From the NCBI GenBank assembly GCA_012517435.1, contig JAAYUY010000083.1:1-40181 (forward strand): a stretch of 40,181 nt of DNA, read 5' to 3'. Source of the stretch: Sphingobacteriales bacterium (GTDB lineage: Bacteria; Bacteroidota; Bacteroidia; CAILMK01; JAAYUY01). The notes under the pieces were generated by a model. The model did no database searches. It was not told where the DNA came from and saw nothing but the letters and a program-made list of their open reading frames with translations. A program made the position numbers and the translations under genes. Numbering within the stretch: the first letter of the stretch is position 1; every line of letters starts with the position of its first letter. Below are positions 8,617 through 15,800 of this stretch, piece by piece.

Positions 8617-9060
8617 ATGAAAAAGTTAAATTTTTGTATTCTTGTGTTGCTGATAAGCGTCAGCATCCATGCCAAAGCAGTTAATACTGGCTTATTTCAG
8701 ATTGATGAAAATCAAATCATGTCGGAAATGTCAGGGTTAACTTTACTTGAAGATTATGTAACGCAAAATCAAGGTGTTACGCTAAGTGAAATGCAGGCAA
8801 GCGGTCATATTTTATCTTACGGTATAAGTGACCAGCCTTCACCTTTCAACGATGAGATGACGTTTGAAGCCCCGTTAGGCATTCCATCATTTATCTGGGG
8901 GTTTTGTCTGGGATTACCCGGTGTGGCTGTCGTTTATTTTGTTTCCGAAGATAAAGATGAAACCAAAAAAGCAGTTTTTGGTTGTATTGCCAGCACAGTC
9001 GCCTATTCTGCCTGTTACCTCGTTTATTACATTGTTTATATAGCCTCGGCTATTCAATAG
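8617..9060 (+). CDS. Small exported membrane protein of unknown function, paralogue 1
   Basis: Unrecognised 147-residue protein. A signal peptide (MKK, hydrophobic core, IHAKA) ends near residue 21. An exported segment follows with FQIDENQIMSEMSGLTLLE and YVTQNQGVTLSEM. The C-terminal half is a hydrophobic hairpin: IPSFIWGFCLGLPGVAVVYF, a charged turn EDKDETKK, then a second helix. It is clearly homologous to the next gene, which shares the DExQI, LExYV, GVTLS and WGFCLG motifs in the same order. The hairpin recalls TM2-type proteins without the canonical TM2 residues. It precedes the first LolA-YidD cassette on the same strand and may be co-transcribed with it. Confidence 0.75.
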   Translation: MKKLNFCILVLLISVSIHAKAVNTGLFQIDENQIMSEMSGLTLLEDYVTQNQGVTLSEMQASGHILSYGISDQPSPFNDEMTFEAPLGIPSFIWGFCLGLPGVAVVYFVSEDKDETKKAVFGCIASTVAYSACYLVYYIVYIASAIQ

Positions 9061-9111
9061 TTTTATTTGGATTTGAATTTCAATCAGTTATCAATAATAA
9101 ACAGTTTTTTT

Positions 9112-9513
9112 ATGAAGAAAATTTTTTTTATGCTGCTTGTCATTTTTCTGACCAGTCTGCAATCAAAGGCTTACGACAGAAGCCTTTTTGATTATGATGA
9201 AATTCAGATCCGAAAAGAATTAAGTGAGCTGAATAGCCTTGAAAGTTATGTGTCGGCCAATGAGGGTGTTACCTTATCTCAGCTGAAAACTGAAAACAAC
9301 CGTTTGACTGCCAACATCAGCAATTCACCCATGATTTTTACTGGTTTCAACGGGGTAGCTGCCGACATTCCTGCTTTTTTATGGGGCTTTTGTCTGGGGC
9401 CTATCGGGGTCATTATTGTCTGGATTATTGATGAGGATGACCTGCTGATGTCAATTGTCGGCTGCCTGGTGTCTTCATTTTTATTCGGTGGAGGCTATCT
9501 GCTTGTTAACTGA
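9112..9513 (+). CDS. Small exported membrane protein of unknown function, paralogue 2
   Basis: Protein of 133 residues from the ATG at 9112; an upstream TTG at 9067 would add a non-hydrophobic leader before the signal peptide and is rejected. The signal peptide ends SLQSKA. The segment LFDYDEIQIRKELSEL, then LESYVSANEGVTLSQL, matches the preceding paralogue. The C-terminal hairpin starts IPAFLWGFCLGPIGVIIVW, has an acidic turn IDEDD, and ends in a second hydrophobic helix. The gene starts 51 bases after paralogue 1 and ends 43 bases before the LolA-like gene, suggesting one transcript. Function unknown; the conserved exported helix pair suggests a membrane-associated partner of the cassette. 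Confidence 0.75.
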   Translation: MKKIFFMLLVIFLTSLQSKAYDRSLFDYDEIQIRKELSELNSLESYVSANEGVTLSQLKTENNRLTANISNSPMIFTGFNGVAADIPAFLWGFCLGPIGVIIVWIIDEDDLLMSIVGCLVSSFLFGGGYLLVN

Positions 9514-9556
9514 CACTGCTTGCTGATTTTTTCTCCGGTTTTTTAAATTTTTTAAT

Positions 9557-10228
9557 TTGAACAGGCTTTTATTAATTGTTTTAATACTATTTTATCCTTC
9601 AGGCATCTTACTGGCTCAGTATTTTTACAGAATTGAGGCCGACATCAGCATTAAAACAAAAGCCGGAAATTTCAGCCAGCTGACCATGGGGAGGGTTTTT
9701 TACGATATAAATATTAAAAAACTGGTGTACAATATCACTTTTCCTGAAAAAGAAGTCTGGGTGGTGAAAGATTCAGTTGTCAGTACTTATGTGGGTGGAA
9801 AGCTGGTAAAAAAGACGACCACTGTTGCGCTGGTGCAAAGTACTGTTTTTCATCTTGCCCTCGAGGGCAGGTTATCTGATTATGGGCTTAGCAAAAGCCT
9901 CTATAAAATCACCAAAGTGGAAAAGGACGGGGATATGGTCATTACGACCTATTCTCCTCCACCTCAGATGAAAGGTTTTGGAGATATTGTCATTTCCACT
10001 AAAAACAAAAGCCTTTATGGAGTGGTTTTTTTCAGTGCCGACAAAAAAATCCTTAGTAAACAGATTGTCAAATCCTACACTACAGTCAGCGGATTAAAGT
10101 TTCCCGCTGAGATTATTCAGATTTATTACAAGGAGGGGAAAGAAAACTATCAGGTAATGACATTTAAAAACATCAAGGTAAACAATCAGCAAAATGAAAG
10201 TTTTTATCGTTATCCTGATGTGCGTTAG
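9557..10228 (+). CDS. LolA-like periplasmic protein, cassette copy 1
   Basis: Exported protein of 223 residues. The signal peptide is MNRLLLIVLILFYPSGILLAQ; it requires the TTG start at 9557, since the first in-frame ATG (about residue 44) would remove it. The body is a series of beta strands of LolA/LolB type: IKTKAGNFSQLTMGRVFYD, KLVYNITFPEKEVWVV, then STKNKSLYGVVFFS and TFKNIKVNNQ near the end. LolA folds carry lipids or lipoproteins in their hydrophobic half-barrel; that activity is inferred here. The last 35 bases overlap the start of the YidD-like gene. Its counterpart in copy 2 (20674-21387) has the same place in the gene order and the same strand pattern, but low sequence identity. 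Confidence 0.68.
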   Translation: MNRLLLIVLILFYPSGILLAQYFYRIEADISIKTKAGNFSQLTMGRVFYDINIKKLVYNITFPEKEVWVVKDSVVSTYVGGKLVKKTTTVALVQSTVFHLALEGRLSDYGLSKSLYKITKVEKDGDMVITTYSPPPQMKGFGDIVISTKNKSLYGVVFFSADKKILSKQIVKSYTTVSGLKFPAEIIQIYYKEGKENYQVMTFKNIKVNNQQNESFYRYPDVR

Positions 10229-10601
10229 TGTTTTTCAGCTGAAAGCCCAAACGTTGGAAGAGCTGAAAATACTGGAAAAAACGACAGAGCATGATGACAG
10301 GCCTTATTATCTGAAATTTGTCAGAAATCAGGGCAAAACGGGAGATAAAATAGTGTCTGCCATGTTTTTGTTTTATAAAAATTTTATTTCATCCCAGGAT
10401 TTTGTTTCATGCAGTTTTTATCCTTCCTGTTCCGAATATGCACTTCTGGTTCTAAAAAAACAGAATATTTTTACCGGCACCATGAATTTTTTTGACAGGC
10501 TGACCCGTTGCCATACCTTCACACCTCAGCAATATCATATCCATCCGGAATATCATCTGCAGATTGATTTACCCAAAAATGCGCGGTATGAAGATTTGTA
10601 A
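10194..10601 (+). CDS. yidD: YidD-like protein with signal peptide, cassette copy 1
   Basis: Protein of 135 residues. An N-terminal signal peptide (MKVFIVILMCVSVFQLKAQ) and a linker of about 45 residues precede a YidD (haemolytic, DUF37) domain: FLFYKNFISSQDFVSC, SFYPSCSEYA, a helix, then FFDRLTRCH. The three Cys positions typical of YidD are kept. Ordinary YidD is a cytoplasm-facing protein of about 70-85 residues that aids YidC-dependent insertion. The added signal peptide predicts a periplasmic or outward-facing domain instead, so the usual role is unlikely to apply unchanged. The ATG lies inside the upstream LolA-like gene, and the stop overlaps the next gene by 14 bases: tight translational coupling. 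Confidence 0.85.
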   Translation: MKVFIVILMCVSVFQLKAQTLEELKILEKTTEHDDRPYYLKFVRNQGKTGDKIVSAMFLFYKNFISSQDFVSCSFYPSCSEYALLVLKKQNIFTGTMNFFDRLTRCHTFTPQQYHIHPEYHLQIDLPKNARYEDL

Positions 10602-11418
10602 ACTGATCTTTTTCAGTACTTTACTCATTACAGCATTCATCAGCCAGGCTCAAAATCTGTTTGATGAGGAACACAGCAGACAATATGCTGAATTTTTATT
10701 TTCTGCCGGAAAGTATGAAGAAGCAAGGCAGGAATATAAGCGTCTGTTGTTATTGGATGATCTGAACACGGATGTCAGGCTCAGAGAGGTTCAGTGCTTA
10801 AGATACTCAGGTCAGCTCAGGGAAGCACTGAAAAGGATGGAAGATTACCGGAAGAAAGGTGGAATAATTAGCTATTCAATTGAAATTGAATATGTTAAGC
10901 TGTTATTACTTAACAGGGAATCGACAACTTTCAGGAAAGTTTACCTGCCGCAAAGTATACTGAACGATTCCGACAAGGTGGTTTTTATTCTTATTGATTA
11001 TTTACTGAATAAAGACTTTAAAAAAACTGATGAGTTCAGAGCATCTGAAAACTTTTCAAATCCTGCTTATAAAAGACTTACAGAAATAAACTCAGAATTG
11101 CAGTCAATCAGAATGAAAAATCCGCTTGTAGGTGGGCTTTTGTCAACAGCCATTCCGGGACTGGGGAAAATTTATTCAGGTTTCTGGCAAGACGGGCTTA
11201 TTTCGTTGTTATATACCGGAATGTCTGCCTTTCAGGCCTATCGAAGTTTTAAAAAAGATGGCATCAGGAGCATTTTTGGCTGGTATTCAGCCATGATGAC
11301 TGCCGCTTTTTATAGTGGTAATATATATGGCTCTGTGAAAGCAGTCAGTAAATACAATCAACTTAAAACCGAATTATTTAACAGAGAGATTGAAGAAATT
11401 CTGTTTAATTATTATTAG
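10588..11418 (+). CDS. TPR protein A with C-terminal PGLGKIYSG membrane hairpin, copy 1
   Basis: Exported protein of 276 residues from the ATG at 10588 (another in-frame ATG at 10579 is possible). The signal peptide is MKICKLIFFSTLLITAFISQAQ. TPR-like helices follow (about 25-130: AEFLFSAGKYEEARQEYKRL). The C-terminal region holds two or three membrane segments opening with AIPGLGKIYSGFWQDG and continuing AYRSFKKDGIRSI and SGNIYGSVKAV. This motif recalls TM2 and DUF5683-type hairpins. The copy-2 gene at 19361-20230 shares PGLGKIY, DG, KDGI and GNI-GS in the same order, so the two are homologous. It overlaps YidD upstream by 14 bases and protein B downstream by 29. Confidence 0.7.
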   Translation: MKICKLIFFSTLLITAFISQAQNLFDEEHSRQYAEFLFSAGKYEEARQEYKRLLLLDDLNTDVRLREVQCLRYSGQLREALKRMEDYRKKGGIISYSIEIEYVKLLLLNRESTTFRKVYLPQSILNDSDKVVFILIDYLLNKDFKKTDEFRASENFSNPAYKRLTEINSELQSIRMKNPLVGGLLSTAIPGLGKIYSGFWQDGLISLLYTGMSAFQAYRSFKKDGIRSIFGWYSAMMTAAFYSGNIYGSVKAVSKYNQLKTELFNREIEEILFNYY

Positions 11419-12238
11419 TATACTGGTTTTCAGTGATTTAAAAAGCCAGAGCATGAAGGAAACAACCTTCATGGCCGACAGTTTTTTTATTTCTCAGGAC
11501 TATGAAAATGCAGCCGACCTGTACCGAAGGATCATCTTTTTTTCTGTGGACAGTGTGAATTACCGGCATTACCTGAAGTTATCGGAATGTTTGTTTCATG
11601 CCGGCCATTATGACGAAGCACTTTATTATTACGATATTGCCTATAACAACCTGGAAAATGACACTTTACTCAATGAAATTTCTTTTCGTAAAACATTGAT
11701 ATACATTCTGTTAAAAGACTACAAACAGGCACGAAGAGAATTGCTGAATATTGATACCGCTCAGTCATTATCCGTTCAAAACAGGTATAATTTTTATCAT
11801 GGTGTCATCAGTTTCAGGGAAGGGAATTATACCCTGGCAGAATCATATTTTATTGCCTCCCTCGATAGTTTAACAAAAAAAGATTCAAACAAAATCAGAG
11901 AAATTTTCACATATCTTCCCAACGGAAAGCCAAATCCCAATACGGCAAAATGGCTGAGTATCATTTTCCCAGGTCTTGGGCAGTTGTATGCTGGTGATAT
12001 CAGAAATGCAGTAAATTCATTTATTCTGAATGGTATTTTAGGAGGATTGTTTGTTTATGTTTCATTAAAATACGGATTGCTGGATGCAGGATTGAGTATT
12101 TTCCCATGGTTTCAGCGTTATTATTTCGGAGGCTTCAAAAGAGCAGCACAAATTGCGTTAAAAAAACAGGAAGAGAAAAGAGAAGAGGTACTGAAGAAAA
12201 TATTTATTTTTTATCAGGGATATTTGGTGAATGAATAA
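11390..12238 (+). CDS. TPR protein B with C-terminal PGLGQLYAG membrane hairpin, copy 1
   Basis: Exported protein of 282 residues. The TTG start at 11390 is needed to keep the signal peptide (MKKFCLIIISILVFSDLKSQ). TPR-like helices span about 30-170 (ADSFFISQDYENAADLYRRI, then FHAGHYDEALYYYDIAY). The membrane region begins near residue 186 with FPGLGQLYAGD and ends with SIFPWFQRYYFGGFKRAAQIA and a basic coiled tail. It shares PGLG-YAG, a KY segment, GLS-F and YFGG-RA-Q-A with copy 2 (18550-19434), so these are a second homologous pair. A and B are themselves related in layout. Last gene of the overlapping four-gene cassette. Confidence 0.7.
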   Translation: MKKFCLIIISILVFSDLKSQSMKETTFMADSFFISQDYENAADLYRRIIFFSVDSVNYRHYLKLSECLFHAGHYDEALYYYDIAYNNLENDTLLNEISFRKTLIYILLKDYKQARRELLNIDTAQSLSVQNRYNFYHGVISFREGNYTLAESYFIASLDSLTKKDSNKIREIFTYLPNGKPNPNTAKWLSIIFPGLGQLYAGDIRNAVNSFILNGILGGLFVYVSLKYGLLDAGLSIFPWFQRYYFGGFKRAAQIALKKQEEKREEVLKKIFIFYQGYLVNE

Positions 12239-12253
12239 TTTACTTTATCTTGG
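12223..12253 (+). promoter_or_regulatory. Bacteroidetes-type promoter for the TM2-domain gene
   Basis: TTTG at 12223-12226, a 19-base spacer, then TATCTTGG at 12246-12253 (7 of 8 matches to TAnnTTTG). The ATG of the TM2 gene follows 29 bases later. The -33 element lies inside the end of the preceding gene. Confidence 0.45.
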
Positions 12254-12282
12254 CACTTTCAAAACCTATTAAAAATTAAGTC

Positions 12283-12696
12283 ATGAAAAACATTTTAGTG
12301 CTGATTTTAGCTTTTGTATTAACAGGATTTGCTTATGCAGATGGAGGAAAATACAAAATCAATGACGAAACTGTCAATCAGATGTTCACCAACGCCCCTG
12401 AAACAAATGGTTTCGATTTCACTGTAAGCCCTCTTACCGGAAATGCCTTACCGGAACAAATAACCGGAGAAAAAAATCCATGGGTGGCATGGGCGCTAAC
12501 ATTTACAGCTGGTGTTGGTATTTGTGGTATTCACAGGTTGTATTTGGGTACTAAAACCGGAGTCTTCATTGCCTATTTATGTACTGCCGGAGGATGTGGT
12601 ATCGTTCAGACTATTGACTGGGTAGTGCTATTGATAGGTGCCATGAACAAGGATATCAGCAAATACATCGACAATTCCAAGTTATTTATGTTCTGA
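12283..12696 (+). CDS. Exported TM2-domain protein
   Basis: Protein of 137 residues. A signal peptide ends FAYADG near residue 22, then an exported stretch of about 45 residues. A TM2 domain follows: KNPWVAWALTFTAGVGICGIHRLYLGTKTGVFIAY, a Gly-Cys-rich turn, and a second helix ending VQTIDWVVLLIGAMNKD. The G-HRLYLG and DW motifs are the family hallmarks. The role of TM2 proteins in bacteria is not known. It lies between cassette copy 1 and the giant surface protein, with its own predicted promoter, and is a third small exported double-helix protein in this region. Confidence 0.88.
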   Translation: MKNILVLILAFVLTGFAYADGGKYKINDETVNQMFTNAPETNGFDFTVSPLTGNALPEQITGEKNPWVAWALTFTAGVGICGIHRLYLGTKTGVFIAYLCTAGGCGIVQTIDWVVLLIGAMNKDISKYIDNSKLFMF

Positions 12697-12769
12697 TGAC
12701 AGGATGAACTTCCACATCAAGGTAAATAATGTGGGAAAATCTTGTAGAACTTTAATAAAAAAATATTAA

Positions 12770-12800
12770 TTGCATATTTTCGATTTGTATGTTATATTTG
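12770..12800 (+). promoter_or_regulatory. Bacteroidetes-type promoter for the giant surface protein gene
   Basis: TTG at 12770-12772, a 20-base spacer, then TATATTTG at 12793-12800, a perfect TAnnTTTG. A transcript starting about 7 bases later would have a leader of about 35 bases before the ATG at 12842. It would also exclude the alternative TTG start at 12812 from having a usable leader. Confidence 0.6.
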
Positions 12801-12841
12801 GTGTCTGATTAATGTTGTTAAATCGTTTAAAATTCAAGTAT

Positions 12842-15800
12842 ATGTCAAGAGTTTACAGATTAGGTTTCTTAATTTTGACAGGTCTTCTTGCAATAAGTTC
12901 ATTTCACCTGAATGCACAGACCAATTTGGCTTTATCGGCAACTGCCAGTCACTCAGGCGGTGGAACCGGAACTTACGGGCCTCAAAACTATAATGACGGA
13001 TATTATTGCAATGGATCCGGAACCTGTTGGGGATGGGTAAGTACATCGGGAAATCCATCAACCTCATCATGGATTGAATATCAGTGGACTACCAGCCAGA
13101 CATTTGATGAAATTAAAGTGTATATTAATAGTACAACCAACAGAGCCATGCATGGCTTTAAAGTTCAGTACTGGAACGGGAGCACTTATGTTGATCATCA
13201 TACCTTTTATATTGCTCCTGCCAATCTGACCCTGAATTACGTGGATAAATTTTCTTCACCCATCACCTCTACAAGGCTGAGACTCACCGATATTTATACA
13301 ACCGGCTCTCAGGCATCCAATCCAATGAATGAAGAAATAGAAGTCAGGCTGACTACTTTGCCCGGTCTTGATGTCGAAATGAACAGGATAGAAATTCCTG
13401 TTACCTGGTCTGTAGGGAAAAATCCACTGAAAGTGGTTTACCGGAACAACCGAAAAGACACCATAAAATGGGTCGATTTAGGATGGCGGTTAAATTGGGA
13501 TGTCCCATCTCTTGTAAATAACTATACCAAAACAGTTCTCCCCGGAGCTGAACAAGCATATCAGTTTGCTGATTCTGTTTACCTTCCGGCTAAAGGCAGT
13601 TATAATTTCAGGGTGTGGGTTTCATCTCCCAACGATTCTTTCCCAGACAATGTAACCTCAAATGATACTTTAATTTTAAGCATTTGCACAGCTATGTCAG
13701 GTACCTACACGATTGGTGGTACAGGGGCAAACTATCCTACTTTTAATGCGGCTGTTACCGATTTGTTGAAATGCGGTATATCCGGGCCTGTGGTATTTAA
13801 CGTGGCGTCAGGAACTTATAATGAGCGGGTAGTTATTCCACAGATTTTAGGTGCCTCACCCACCAATACCATTACTTTTAAAGGAGCGGATAAAGACAAT
13901 TGTATTTTGAACTATAACAGTACTTCCACATCAACCATAGCAACCCTCTATCTTAACGGGGCTGATTATATTAAATTTCAGAATATGACCATTCGTGCAG
14001 GTGGAACCAGTTACGGCTACAGCGTTTTATTAAATAATACAGCTAATTACAACACTTTTTACAATTGTAATCTGATTGTTCCCGTTTTATCAAGCACCTA
14101 TTGTATTCCTATTCTTGCCTCCAGTTCCGAATCAAGTTACAGTGGTTATGCCAATAATGCCAATTACAACACTTTTGAAAACTGCTTAATCAGCGGTGGT
14201 TACTGGGGTGCTTATATGACTGGCCCATCAACTTCAATATGGTGCTATGGAAATAAATTTATAGGGAATACATTTGTCAACCAGTATTACTCGGGAATTT
14301 ACAATTATTACCAGCGGGAAGTGTTAATCAAAAACAACAGGATTATTACCAATAATTCCTCACTGACTGACTCATGGGGCATTTATCATAATTATTGTGT
14401 AAAATCCACTATTGACGGTAATATCATAAATCCCGGATGGATAGGCATGCAGCTTTACTATGAAAACTATTACAGCACTTCTGACAGTAGTCTGATTATC
14501 AATAATATGATTTACAACTTCAAAGAAACTGGCGATCAGGTTGGAATTTACCTTTATAACTATAACTATAACATGAAGGTGTATAACAATACTGTTTATT
14601 GCACAGGTACTACCACATCGACCGCTTATGGAAGAAGTTGTATTTTCGTTTACTACTGTTATGCAAGTTCAATTCAGAACAATATTCTTTACAGTAAGAA
14701 TACAACTTTATTACTGAGCTTTTATCCTTATCCTTACTCAGCTTCTCAGGTGGATTACAATGACTACATTTATGAAAATACCAACAATTCCAATATGTTC
14801 TATAGCAACAGTGTATATTATTACGACCTGGCAGGCTGGAAAACATCTACCTATAATCTTGTGACACCACACGATAACAATAGCTGGGAAAATATTGATC
14901 CCAAATTTGTATCTTCTACAGATCCTCATCTGAATTCAAATTATCCTCCCATTTACGGGAAAACCATTTCATTCATTACGCATGATGTGGATGGAGACGT
15001 AAGGTGTCCTTATTCCACAACCATTGGTGCAGATGAATCGAAATATCCGGTTCCCAGGCCCAAAGCCTTTTTTGTATCAGATGATACAATCTGCCACAGC
15101 ACACCTATCGTATTTTACAATACAGCAGATCCAAAAGCCAAACAGGGTTATTGGTGGTATTTCAATGGTAACTTTGTTTCCAAAAACTTTAACTGGACAC
15201 ATACATTTCCTGCCGGAACAGGTTATGATACGGTTTCTTTGGTAATAATTAACTGCGGAGGTGCTGATACCTTTACAAAATATGTATTCGTTGACAATCC
15301 CAGCAAAGCTCCGAAAGCTGATTTCATCGCAGACCTAAACGAAACCGAAGTGATGTATCCTGTGAATTTCAGCGATTTAAGCATCAACTGTCCCTCAGGA
15401 TGGAAATGGAAGGTCTATCCGGCAACCATCTCACATCCGATTCTTGGAATTGTACCTACTTATTCATTTGTTACTCCGACAAATGAAGGAAGTCAGAATC
15501 CGGTTATCAGTTTTGATTATCCGGGTGTTTATGATGTATGGCTGATAGCTGAAAATGGGATAGGAAAAGATTCCATTGGCAAACAGAAATATGTTAAAGT
15601 TAATCCTGATTACTGGATGTGTTTCTGGGCAGATCCTTCTACAAAGAAGAGCATGGAAGGAACGCTGTATGATGATGGCGGGCCGGCCATGGATTATGGC
15701 AATAACAAAAACTGTGATCTGGCTCTTACCCCATGTGCAAAACAGTTAGACCTGACATTCAAGAGCTTTAACCTGCAGAGTGGCGACTATTTACAGGTAT

